NCBI RefSeq assembly: GCF_000276665.1
Contig: NW_004955417.1
Span: forward strand, 16,635,176-16,699,175
DNA length: 64,000 nt
From: Chinchilla lanigera
Lineage: Eukaryota > Chordata > Mammalia > Rodentia > Chinchillidae
Direction: 5' to 3'
This document shows positions 11,943-22,850 of this stretch, one piece after another. The first letter of the stretch is position 1. The number at the start of each line of letters is the position of its first letter. The notes beneath the pieces were generated by a model. The model did not search any database, had not been told where the DNA came from, and saw only the letters and a list, made by a program, of their open reading frames with translations. Position numbers and translations under genes: made by a program.

Positions 11943-13207
11943 TTTTATTTCCTTTGCTTGCCTGATTGCTTTGGCTAATGCTTTGCATTCTACATTGAAC
12001 AGGAGCATTGATAACTGACACTTGTCTTGTTCGTGATTTTAAAGGAAAAACTTTCAGCTTTTGCCCATTTAATATAATGTTGGCAGTAATTTTGTCATAA
12101 ATGGCTTTTATCAGATTAAAATAAGGTCCTTCTGAACCTATTTTTTCAGTGTTGTTATCATAGATGCTGGATTTTTTTTCCAAGGTTTTTCTGTATATGT
12201 TGAGAAGGTCATATGATTTTTGTCCTTGGCTTCTATTTATGTGATAAACTGCAATTATTTATTTGCTTATATTAAACATTTCTCATATCCTTTGGTCATG
12301 ATGTATGATCTTTTTTATGATTTTTTTGCATTCTGTTTGCCAGTATCTTGAGGATTTTTGCACTAATGTTCATTAAAGAAATTGGCCTATAGTTTTCTTT
12401 TTTAGTTAGATCCTTGTCTGACTTTGGAAGTAAAGTAATGCTAATTTCCAGAAATGAGTTTTTAGGTGGTCCTTTCCTTTCAATACTATTAAAAAGTTAG
12501 AGAATTGGTGGTGTTAGTTCTTCTCTGGAGTTGTTGTAGAATTCAGTGGTGAATCCATCCAATCCTGGGTTTTTCTTAGCTGATAGTGTTTTTTTATTAT
12601 TACTTCTCAATTTCATTGACTGTATTTGGGCTGTTCAGAAGTTTTCATCTTTTTCCTTCAGTTTGATAATTCATATGTATCTAGGAATCTACTCAATTTT
12701 TATAGATTCTCCAATTTATTGGAGTACAGGTTTTCAAAATAGTTATTAGTAATCTTCTGGATTTCAGTGGTGTCTATTGTGATTTTGTCTTTTCCCTTTC
12801 TAATTTATATGCATCTTTTCTTTCCTTCTTTCAGTAAGCTCTGATAAGAATTTGTCTCTTTTGTTCAATCTTATAAGAACCAGCTCTTCAATTAATTGAC
12901 GCTTCATGTTGTTTTTGTCTCAACATTATTAATTTGTATCCTGATCTGTATAATTTCCTTCTTTGTACTTTTAGAATTGGACTATTCCTGCTTCTCTAGA
13001 ACCTTGAGGTGCATGTTTAGGTTTCTAGGAGGTATTTAATTTCTTCCTTGAAATTTGGAAATTCTAGGAAGTATTTATTTTCCTCCTTGACTTGTTCTGT
13101 GACCTATTAATTATTTAAGAGTGTGTTATTTACTCTCCTGGTGTTTACAAAATTCTGTGGCATCTTTTAGCATTTATTTCAAGTTTCAGTGCACTATGAC
13201 ATGATTT

Positions 13208-13242
13208 TATATATATATAATATATATTATATATATATTACT
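13208..13242. repeat. (AT)n microsatellite
   Basis: Uninterrupted run of alternating a/t ('tatatatataatatatatta') at the 5' limit of the recognisable antisense L1. Confidence 0.85.
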
Positions 13243-13464
13243 ATCAACAGACTGCAATGTGACAAGAGAGGGAAAGGAAAAATAAAGAAATGGAAGGGGA
13301 TAAGTCAGTAAAAAGAGAAAGAAGAGAAATATCAATAAGGAAAAACAAGAAGTCAGACTCTATTGGTATTATTTTTATAGCTGAAGTAAAGTGCTGATGT
13401 GGGGGACTTTCAGAGGAGACTTGTGGGAAGAGGACTGCAGAGGGAGGGAAGTGTAATTAGAGAA

Positions 13465-13868
13465 TGTTGTGGCTTATATCTAGAGGTCTTCCCAAAGCTT
13501 AATGTGGTCATAGGTGGAGAGTTGTGAAGGTGGCTGGATTAGGGTGTGTGAATGTGGATTAAGGGTATAGATAGTGAAAGCAATGGCCTGAGCATGGGTG
13601 GAACTAGTCACTAGGCTTGTAGCCTGCATAAAATATAAAGGGACAGAAACAAGGTATGCTTGCTGCTGCTGCTTGCTGCTTCCTGCCTTTTGAATGCCAC
13701 ATCATGAACTGTTTTTCTTCTGCAATCCCCCTCTGCCACAACCCCTGCCTTGGAGCCAGCTGACTATGGACTGAAACTTCTACAACCTTTGAGCTACATA
13801 AACCTTTCCTCCCTTAATATGTGGGTGTCAGTTATTTTGTCTCAGCAACAAAAACAATAACTAAAACA
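13465..13868 (+). mobile_element. MaLR-type LTR
   Basis: Same family as 40845-41195. TG start 'tgttgtggcttatatctaga', U3-like body, 'tggactgaaacttctacaac' and 'ctacataaacctttcctccc' in the R region, then 'tattttgtctcagcaaca' and a CA end 'taactaaaaca'. About 404 bp. Flanks 'gagaa'/'gatta' agree at only three of five positions. Confidence 0.75.
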
Positions 13869-15316
13869 GATTATAAGTCAAACTCTGAGATTGTTGGGAC
13901 CTATTAATATATTGGTAGTTACATTTGGCTCTCTTTTGGAAAGCTTTATCCCAGCATCCCCTTGAAAGGCACTATTTAAGTTAAAGTACTAGTTGATTCT
14001 TGGTTTCTTTTGCATATAAACAGGCATCTCATACATATGTGTCAGATGAAAGGTGTGTGAGGGAAAAGGGGAGTAAAGGGGATAAGAAAGGAAGAGTGAA
14101 GGAAAAAGAAGCAAGGAGGCATAAAAGAAATAAGAACATGTAAAAAAATAAAGATAGAGAAAAAATAAAATAAAAATATATAAGTAAAACAAAAAAAGCA
14201 AAACCCAAAACAAAATATACCAAAACAAAATCATCTTGCTGTTTGCAAGAGAACAAAACTGAGCCCTCACTGTCCTGTTTCACTGCAGTCTCACTTCATT
14301 CACAGGTCTCTAAACCCATGGTTTGCTTTCCTATCTGCCTGTGGGCAAGGAGGCCTGCCGACCCAGCTGACTCTCTGGGCTAGCCACCTGGTTGCAAGCA
14401 GTGCTCTTGGCATCGTTAACTGCAATCCATTGTCTCTTTTCAGGGTCTGACCACCTCAGTTAATTTAGGGAGAGGAGGATATTGGGTAATTGGCCCAGCA
14501 CTAGGTTCTCCACTGTTTTCCACCAGGGACCTCTCACTCCAGTTGTCAATTTCTAAACCACAAATATTTTGCCCTCTCAGGGGTCCCTATCTTTAGCAAT
14601 CCTAGGCAAGGGTCTTTAGGGTCTACTCTGTGTACATGTGCCAGGGGGTATGCACAACACACAAGATGCTCTGTAAACACAGCACTCCTGGGGTATGGGG
14701 AAGAAAGGGACAAGTAAACATTTCTGGATCAGTCCAGCCTCTCCTCTCCCAAGGGTCACACCACTCTTATACTGGTCACCCATACTCACATAGCCCCTAT
14801 GCTGTAATCCTATCAGCACTCAGAGTCAGGTCCCCATTCACAGTGATGCTTTTGTCTTTGAATTCCCAAGTGCCCACAGAATTGTCTCATTTTCCTGTTT
14901 TCAGTTTCTCTGAAGCCCTGGCTTGGTTCAAGATGTCAAGAACCTACATGAGTCATTTTGTAAGAAGATCAAGGCGCTTGGACTCAAGGTACTGGATAGT
15001 TCCTCTACAGGTTATTGAAACCACTAAGAATGGTGGCAAGGGGAGGCAGAGAAGGCGGAGGAGAGAACCACAAGCTCCAACTCAAAATCTACCCAGCCCA
15101 TACTCACGAGGGGAGAAGGCACATGAGAACACGCTCCTCAACAGTGGCTGAATGCTGCCAGGCAAAAATGTGGGCTCAGTGTTGTCAGATTTCTGGATTT
15201 GTTTCACGTAAACTTTCCAAATTTTAAATGTTGACAACTAATTTAATTTCAAAGATACTGAAAAGCACATTGTTAGACTCGGTTTGGCCCATAGGCATTC
15301 AGTTTGTCGTCACTGT
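13869..15316. other. Unassigned sequence with an A-rich block
   Basis: 14040-14230 is purine/A-rich. 14280-15200 is more GC-rich and carries the longest gap-free frame in the window (14630-15151, 173 codons), whose translation matches no family I know and lacks a domain pattern. It may be LTR or L1 5' region of a lineage-specific element. I cannot assign it. Confidence 0.4.
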
Positions 15317-15403
15317 ATAGAAAGGGTCAGTGGTGTAACTCAGAATAGAACACCCCTGGATTCAGTGCCCAGTGGCATAATAACAGCAACAACAAGACAG
15401 ACA

Positions 15404-15448
<45 letters not shown>

Positions 15449-15450
15449 AG
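15317..15450 (+). repeat. ID-like SINE remnant with expanded (GAAA)n tail
   Basis: 'gggtcagtggtgtaactcag' and 'cacccctggattcagtgccc' match the short (deleted) ID right monomer of B1-ID dimers. The A-rich tail has become a (gaaa)n microsatellite at about 15405-15450. Confidence 0.6.
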
Positions 15451-17084
15451 CAAGCTTACAGCTTGCTCCAGCAAAAATGAAGTCTTCTTGTATCTATAAT
15501 TCTCCGAGTTTGTTGGCAGCTTATGAAAGGAAATTAGTCAGTTCCCTTGATCATGGGCTTCATCCTCTCTGGACACACCATGTTTTTTATTGTTGGCCAT
15601 TTTTAATTTACTGAATTCTTCCCAGATGAGCCTTAATTATGAGCATCTCTGCAAAAGCCTTCCTTCAAAACACTACCACTAAGAAATAAAATAGCCATTC
15701 TGCATAATTCTGGCTACTTATAAACCATTACTTGGGCATTAAAAGAACATTGACATAGAATGAGTAGTGTCTCACTTGAACTCCATCAGTTTGCATATTT
15801 AAAATATCCAAATGCCAGTCTCCTTTAATTTAGGGTAGAAAGAATCCCCAATATTTTTTCCATTCTGTATCCTTCGAAAGACTACACACTCAGGACTATT
15901 TTTAGATAGCAGAGGAAAATCAAAGGGTTTCTACTTTTAGCATTTCCAATAGACTTACGTGCTGTAGTGAATTCTTACAATACTATGTTGTCTCAGCACC
16001 CGTTTTAAATATAAGTTTAACTTTGTATGAGAGTAGGGCTCAGTCCTTCTCAACATACTTTCCTGTTCTCCACCAAACCCAAACAGCTAAAGATAAACCT
16101 AACTAGACTGATCCATTCTACAATGTGTATGTGCTTCAAAGTATTACACTGTGCATGACAAATGAATTTTACCTGTCAATTTAAATAAATGAATGAATTT
16201 GAAAAACTTACATTAAAAGTGCAAAACAAAGAGACATCTCCCCCACCAGACAGATGGGGTTCCTGCTTTCCTCCAATACTGAGTGTTTTAAATTGACCAC
16301 TCAGGTATTTGCCCAGGAACTTACAGTGACCGCAGCTCTTTCCTGCATACTCCTAGTTGCCATAGCACTGTTTCTCATTTCTGCCTGACTCTTCATTCCT
16401 AACTCAAGTGACTCAGGGGTGGAGGAGTGGATGCCTAGCGCAGAAGACTATCCAGGTTCTAAAAGAAAAATATCTGTATTTATTTCCTACAGTGGAGTTG
16501 TTGCGAATTTGCACCTTACTCCTACAGAACTAGGGGCTACCTCTGGCTAAGTTTTCTCTGGGTAGCAGGGAAAACACACACTTGGGCTTCTAGCACTACA
16601 GTGATTGTCAGGTAGGCACGAGCAAGACACAGATCAGATAGTAATTGCAAGGGTGTCTGACAGTGTGAACAAGTTTCATGTGTGAGGGTTACCCTCATTA
16701 TGAATCAGACAAGTAGGCATTAGGCCATCTTCCAGGTAAAATCTTCCCATGAAAGCACACTGCAAACATATACCTCCAGATTCTCTTTATTTCCTGCTAG
16801 AGCAGGAGTGGTTTATATTACCTGTGCTATTGTTGGAGCTTCGGTAGCTGGGGGTTCTAACAACATGCTTATTCAGAAAGAATTTTTTGAACCACTTTGT
16901 GAAGACATTTATATTGTACTTACTCCATGAAACCAACACTCATTTGTTACAAATAACTAAAAAATAATTTGTTTACCAATTATTTAATTGTATTGTATTG
17001 TCTTGAAACATTGCCTCTTAAAATTGTTCAAGCAAGTTGGCCCCGAGGTTTTACTTTTCTCTAAAATGTGTTGACCTTATTATT
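15451..17084. other. Unassigned intergenic sequence
   Basis: No exon and no repeat I can name with confidence. Ordinary composition. Confidence 0.5.
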
Positions 17085-17605
17085 TTACTTTTTTAAATTA
17101 AGAAAACTAACAAAACAACAACATAGACAAAATCAAAACATAAAAACAATACATGACCTCAAAACAAAATGCTAGGAATTAACAATAGTTGCTACATTAC
17201 ATACTATTATCTTCAATGAAGTTGCTCAGTCCACCAGATATAAGAATGTAAGACTGGGCTGGGGATTTAGCTCAGCGACACAGCACCTGCCTGGCAAGCA
17301 CAAGGTCATGAGTTCAATTCCCAGTACCGGAAAAAAAAAACAAACAAAAAAAGAATGTAAGACTGATCAAACAATCAAAGACAGTAGCAAGTAATAATAA
17401 AGAAAAACAATGGAAATGATGCAGTGTCATTATACAAGATGGTAGGAGTTCAACAATGGTTCTTACACTGCATATTGTTGTTTTCAGAGCAGTCATTCTG
17501 ATGACCAAATTCAAGTGTGCAAAATTGGTCAAGAAAAAAAATTTTAAGCTTTGACTCTTCCTTTCAATAAACCACAACAATCAGCAATACACCTATTCCA
17601 GCTAT
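17085..17605 (-). mobile_element. L1 3' UTR fragment, minus orientation
   Basis: Antisense of the lineage L1 3' UTR. The words 'gaattaacaatagttgctac' (about 17176) and 'gttcaacaatggttcttaca' (about 17449) are two copies of the 3' UTR module, roughly 170 bp apart once the ID insertion at 17256-17351 is removed. It is a separate insertion from the longer L1 to its right, which has its own tail at about 17617. Confidence 0.7.
17256..17351 (+). mobile_element. ID SINE with perfect target duplication
   Basis: 'gggctggggatttagctcag' through 'cagtaccgg' and an A-rich tail, inserted into the antisense L1 3' UTR. Perfect 13-bp duplication 'agaatgtaagact' at 17243-17255 and 17352-17364. Confidence 0.93.
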
Positions 17606-17614
17606 CCAAAGTTT

Positions 17615-19290
17615 ATTTATTTATTTATTTTAAAGAGAAAAGAACAAAAACAAAGACATAGACAAAAACAACACAAAAGCAATAAAAATGATACTGAATT
17701 TCAAAACAAGGTGATAGGAAATTAACAATGGTCGTTGTATTATGCATTGCTATCTTCAAAGTGATTACTCAGACAACCAGATCTAGGCATGTGAGATTGA
17801 TCAAACCATTAAACATTAGCTGTTCCTTTCAAGAAACCAATAGAATTAGTAGTACAATTATCTTAGCTGTCTTGTGTGTGTGTATATATGTATATATATA
17901 TATATATATTTTTCCCCTTCCTTCTTTCTTTTCTCTTTTCCCTCACCCCAGTTGCTCTTTCCTTTTGAGCAATTTCTTTCTCTTTCACTATATATACTGT
18001 ACCTTTCAAATTTTATTGACTTTTGTGGGCTTTTACACTAGGGAGATAATACAATGTTTACGCTTGTGAGTCTGATTTATTTCACTTATGAGTATGGTCT
18101 CTAGTTGCATCCATTTACCTATAAAAGCCTCAAGTTTATCTTTCTTTATAACTAAGTAATACTCCATTGTATAAAAATATCACATCTTTTTTATCCATTC
18201 CTCAGTTGATGGGTATTTGGGTTGTTTCCGAGATTTAGCCATTACAAATTGCACTGCTATAAACATGGGTGCATATATATCACGGTATGATGTTTTTAGT
18301 TCTTCTGGAAAAATACCAAAAAGGGAAATAGCTGGGTTGAATGCGACCTCTAATCCTAGTTTACTGAGGAATATCTACACTGATTTCCACAATGGTTGTA
18401 CCAGTCTACATTCCCACCAAAAGTGGAGAAGGATTCCTTTTCCCCACAGCCCCTTCAGCATTTGTTATTGGTTGACTTCTTAATGATATCCATTCTTTCT
18501 GGGGTGAGATGGAATCTCAGTCTTGCTTTAGTTTTCATTTCTGGAATGACTAATAATGATGAACATTTTTTCATATATTTATTTGCCATTTGTATTTCTT
18601 TATCCAAGAAGTGTGTATTCATCTCAGGTGCCCATTTTTGGATTGGGTCTTTGAATTTTGAAGGCCTGATTTTTTTAAATTCTTTATATGTTCTAAATAG
18701 AAGTCCTTTGTCCAAGGGACAGTTGGCTAAAGTTTTTTCCAAATTTGTGGGTTTTCTTTTTACTCTGTTGGTGATTTCTTTTGATGTTAAAAAAAAAACT
18801 TTTTAATAAGATGAGATCCCAGTTGTTGATTCTTTGAAGTATTTCCCATGCAATTTGGTTTTTGCTCATGAATTCTCTGCCTACCCTATGTCTTCAAGAT
18901 TTCTACTTACTTTCTCTTCCAGTAGAGTTAGTGTTTCTGTTTTTGTATTTATATCTTTAATCCATTTTGATGTTAGTACAGTGCATGGTGATAGACATGG
19001 GTCTAGTTTTAGTCTTCAGCATGTAGAGAGCCAGTTTTTCCAATACCATTTATTTAAAAGGCTATCTTTCTTCCAGTGAACATATTTGGCCCCTTTGTCA
19101 AAGATAAGGTGGCTGAGTGTGTTTGTGGTTGTGGCTGCATCTTCAAGTCTGTTCCATTGATCCTGAGGTCTGTTTTTTGCCAGTACCATGCTGATTTTAT
19201 CACAGTAGCTTTGCAGCATAATTTCAAGTCAGGGATTGTGATGCCTCCTACCTTTCCTCATAGCCCAGGATTGCTTTTGCTATTCTCACC
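17615..19290 (-). mobile_element. 5'-truncated L1 LINE, minus orientation
   Basis: Starts at a T-rich tail complement ('tttatttatttatttatttt') and reads as antisense 3' UTR ('tagttgcatccatttaccta', 'aatactccattgtataaaaa', 'ggttgtaccagtctacattc'), then antisense ORF2 C-terminal region ('ccatttttggattgggtctt', 'tttatccattttgatgtta'-like text, 'tctgttccattgatcctgag', 'gtgatgcctcctacctttcc'). The match stops near 19290. An imperfect (TG/TA)n tract lies at 17876-17911. Confidence 0.88.
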
Positions 19291-19966
19291 CTATTATTTT
19301 ATGATTGTAGAAAACATGGTCTATTCCTGAAGTGCTACATCTAGTAATTCAAAGTTTATATAAAATCTATATTATGAAGTCTTGAAGTAAATCGGTCCCT
19401 TTAGCGGTCCACTTGATCCAACATATTTATTTCTCCATGCAGGACAAGTTTCAGGAACACATAGGAGTTTATCCCTATGTTAAATAAACTATGTGTGTTA
19501 GATAACTACACAGATTTCCTTTGGAGTCCTCACCATTCAGCTTACAGATAATAGGAGTTTTACTTTACTTTGAGGAGAGTTGAACATCATCTTCCAATTT
19601 GCTTTCTCCCCATTATATTTTATTATGCAGACCACATAACCTAAGTCATTTAATTTTCTCATCCTCTTGGATTTTAGTTTTTGAATATTACCTGGCTTCC
19701 TGTTAAGTTACTGACAAGTAGACATCAATATTATCATGCTACTTTTCTCATCTAATTATAATATCTCTGATGTTGCTATCAGGTAAAACTAACAATTAAG
19801 GTCCAGTTCATTCCTTTCTTGGTTGTTTTAGAAGCAAGTATTGGTTTTAAGGCTCTGTCAGGATTATAATTGGTATCTCAACCATTATTGTTCTGAATCA
19901 AAATGTAAACAAAGTTTTTGCTAAAAAAACAAAAGAATGAGACAGATAGAAAATAAAGATTTTTCT
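19291..19966. other. Unassigned intergenic sequence
   Basis: Nothing recognisable beyond possible old L1 traces at the left edge. Confidence 0.45.
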
Positions 19967-20138
19967 GCCAGGGACGGTGGCCCACACCTGTAATCCCAGC
20001 ACTCAGGAGGCTGAGGCAGGAGAGTCACTTCGAGTTCAAGACCAGTCTGGACTACAAAGTGAGCTCAAGGCTATCCTGAACTGCATAGCGAGACTCTGTC
20101 TCAAAACAGACAAAAAAAAAAAAAAAAAGAAGAAGAAA
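19967..20138 (+). mobile_element. B1 SINE, plus orientation
   Basis: 'gccagggacggtggcccaca', 'cctgtaatcccagcactcag', 'aggctgaggcaggagagtca', 'agactctgtctcaaaacaga', then an A-rich tail. It carries the 7SL-derived Pol III promoter region. Flanks 'aaagatttttct' (left) and 'aaacattttct' (right) may be a decayed target duplication. Confidence 0.92.
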
Positions 20139-20195
20139 CATTTTCTTTTTAACTGTTGTAGATTGAATTTATCATTCTGCAGAGCAACAAAATGT

Positions 20196-20559
20196 TGCCT
20201 TAGTTTCTTTCTTCATTGCTGAGACTATACTTGACACCTGAAAATTAAAGAAGAATTTTATTTCGGCTCATGTTTTGGTTCATAGTCAGCTGGCTCCAAG
20301 GCAGCACAGCATGGAAGAGAGGAATACGGCAGAAAAGAGCTGCTAGCATAGAAGACCTGATGCAAAGAGATCAAAAAGGAGGAGCTAGGGAGGGACATAA
20401 ACTCTTTTGGGCCACGTCCCCAGTTACCCATGTCTCCCACCAGACCCCACCACCTAATACAGTACCAAGTCATAAGTCCTGTAACCCAGTCAGTGTCACA
20501 AATGCCCACCTATGAGTGCCTGAGGCTCCTGGGGGAACGTCCAGGTATAAACCATAACA
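20196..20559 (-). mobile_element. MaLR-type LTR, minus orientation
   Basis: Reverse of the 40845-41195 family: 'tgccttagtttctttcttca' at one end and 'ggtataaaccataaca' at the other, with the AATAAA complement 'agaattttatttcgg' in between. The frame at 20258-20509 is not a gene. Confidence 0.75.
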
Positions 20560-21239
20560 AAAATTGCTTCTGAAACCGTACAAATTATGCTACAAAAAAA
20601 TTCTCTGAGTTGGAAAACAGGCTCGTGCATATCTGGAGCTGTGCTGCTGCAGCTCTACTTGTAGTGATTAGACAGTCTTTCCTAAACCAGCTTCCACATA
20701 GAATGGTCAAAGAAACTACCTGAACACTGTGGAGAGCCGAAGAGAGAAGCCAGAAAAATAAGCACAATGTGTAATTGCTGTGATTAAGAGATGGTGGGGG
20801 AATGAAGCCTGTGCTTAGGAGTAGGTATATTTTGAGCATGTGATGATCACCAGAGACCTGGCAGGAGGTGAGGATAGCAGCCCACTTTTGATTAACGAGC
20901 TCAAGAAGGGAAGTGCTTGTACCTATGTCCTGCACTTTGTAGAAGAAGATATTCAAGAGGTAACATTTAATTTACAAAGCCTTAGCTACCTCTGCCTCTA
21001 TGCATAGCAACAGGAGCTTCAAACTAATGAAAGATTCTTGTTTCCAGCAGTAGCTCTGGGGGTCAGGGATTCTTAAAGATCTATTTGTAGCTTTATATTA
21101 CCTGAACTTTAAATTCTAAAACACTTGCAGTCCATTCTCATTTTCTAAGATAAACACTCAGTTATATAAAGTGAAGCCAATATAAGTGATTACTTGGAAA
21201 AGTATTTTGACAAAGTCTAGTAATTACACACTTTTATTC
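20560..21239. other. Unassigned intergenic sequence
   Basis: No gene seen. The 123-codon reverse frame at 20585-20956 has no recognisable domain. Confidence 0.45.
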
Positions 21240-21253
21240 CACATATTTTCTTA

Positions 21254-21362
21254 GGGGGCTGGGGATTTACCTCAGCGGCCCAGCACCTGCCTGGCAAGTA
21301 CAAGCACGGTCGTGAGTTTGATTCTCAGTACTGGAAAAAAAACAAAAACAAGAACCAAAAAA
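21254..21362 (+). mobile_element. ID SINE with imperfect target duplication
   Basis: ID body with a small insertion after 'ggcaagtacaag', A-rich tail, and duplication 'cacatattttctta' (21240-21253) versus 'cacgtatttcctta' (21363-21376). Confidence 0.88.
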
Positions 21363-22129
21363 CACGTATTTCCTTATCATGCGCCTTCCTTTCTCAGGCA
21401 AGTTCAGGAAATTATGGTTCCCACTTTTCACCCCAATTTCTCATCGATTTATTCTATGCTCCACGTTCACGACTACACTGAAAATGACCAGTGTCACCAT
21501 TAACCAATGCTGTTTTCAGTTATTATCTTACCAGGCTGCCCTTCTGCATCTGGTCACGGAATCTCTTCCTTTCTTGTTAATAAGAACCTATGGGAGGCCA
21601 TTACTGTGAACTGAGCTCTTCATTCTATAGGGCCCAACCCCAAGCTAGAATGGAATCGCTTTTACCAGGTGTCCTGTAATCAAATTGAACTTTTAAAAAA
21701 GCCAGGATTGCTAATATCATTTTATTTTTTAACTTAATTTGTTAAAACTTTCTTTTTTAATGCTCCATACTCCCTAGACTTCTCACATTCTAGATTTCCC
21801 TTTGCCTCTTTAACTCTTCTGTCTTATCACTTTATTTTCTTAAATATTTCTGTGCTTATTCTAAATTTTTAAATCAGCACTCCTAAACCATTTTTAAAAA
21901 TTGCTTAAACATCTCTTTTTCAAAAATATTCTCAAGTTATATTTGTACATCTGACCCTTTCTGTGAGCTCAGACTTGAGTCCCAACCTGCTTGTTAGGTG
22001 CATTTTTGAGCTTGTCTCTGGGGAATCTCAAAGTCTACACATGAAAGAAAAATTCCATATCATACTACCTGCGCTTTTACATCCAACTTCAACAAGAACT
22101 ACTAAAGTTCATTCAAAAATTCAAGACAG

Positions 22130-22216
22130 GGGCTGGGGATTTAGCTCAGCGGCAAAGCGCCTGCCTGGCAAGCGCAAGGTCATGAGTTCGGTTCCCGGTA
22201 CCGGAGGAAAAAAAAA
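22130..22216 (+). mobile_element. ID SINE with perfect target duplication
   Basis: The copy closest to consensus in the window: 'gggctggggatttagctcag', 'cggcaaagcgcctgcctggc', 'gttcggttcccggtaccgga'. Perfect 14-bp duplication 'aaaattcaagacag' at 22116-22129 and 22217-22230. Confidence 0.95.
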
Positions 22217-22539
22217 AAAATTCAAGACAGAGGTCATGAAATTTGTTGATGCTTCTTACTATCTCATTCCTCATTAGCTTTATCCTCTCTCCATCTGTAA
22301 CCAGCATGGAAAAATGGGATTTTAAACGTTAGATTTTTTTTTCCATTACAGACAAGTGGCTTCTCCAAACTTCCTTAGGCCTACAGCATAGATGAGCACT
22401 CCCAACTCTCCTCAGCCCCAATAAGTGGAATAAGCACTATATGAGGATGCTGGCACCAGGAAGTCAAACTCCAGTTTCATTTGCTCAGAAAAGGGAAGGA
22501 GAGGTCCAGGTCCAGGAAGGGATGAACCACACATAGACA

Positions 22540-22850
22540 TGTTCTTCTACATAGAGCTGCAGATAGCTTTATGAAAAATTACCAAACACAAGGAAAAGGA
22601 CACATTCTACATGTTCTTCTTCATAGACATGTCATTCTTCTTTCTCTCACTGCTTTTTGTTATAAAAGACCCCAGTACATCTGGACACAGTGAGATAACG
22701 ATTTGGGTAATGAGGCCCCTCCATCTCCCTTGAGCTACCTTTAAATACACCCTTTGTTCTTTTTATCCAAAAATGGCCTCCTTTGATTTAGACAGTGGTG
22801 AAGAAATGAACCTGTGTATGGATCTACATGGCCAGTAACAGTTTTGGCAA
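22540..22850 (+). mobile_element. Possible ERV LTR end and leader
   Basis: A 'tataaaagaccccagtac' promoter-like stretch is followed by a CA-type end ('ggccagtaaca', ending 22841) and then 'gttttggcaagccagccagg', which resembles the primer-binding/leader region that follows ERV LTRs. The left boundary is unclear. Read as an old decayed provirus fragment. Confidence 0.35.

Larger units (their letters stand above)
8100..13210 (-). mobile_element. Long antisense L1 LINE (3' UTR + ORF2), interrupted
   Basis: Read on the minus strand this is L1 from ORF2 (reverse transcriptase region) to the 3' UTR. Plus-strand landmarks in order: 'attctgttcaattgatccac' (9605), 'tgatgtctcctgctttgctc' (9708), 'ctgcctattcaggaacagg' (9869), then after the insertions 'gcctgattgctttggctaat' (11961), 'aacaggagcattgataact' (11999), 'ttgccagtatcttgaggatt' (12338), 'tccatccaatcctgggtttt' (12554). 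Many stops and indels make it a dead copy. It is interrupted by an antisense B1 (10252-10415) and a 1.5 kb insertion (10441-11942). The 5' side fades out at an (AT)n tract near 13208. Confidence 0.85.

Noticed and set aside
14630..15151. 173-codon plus-strand frame
   Set aside because: No recognisable domain, low-complexity basic tail, no splice or promoter context. It lies in unassigned, probably repeat-derived DNA.
22130..22216. tRNA gene look-alikes (also 5395, 17256, 62462 and others)
   Set aside because: They have A- and B-box-like segments but also A-rich tails and target duplications and occur in many copies, so they are ID SINEs.
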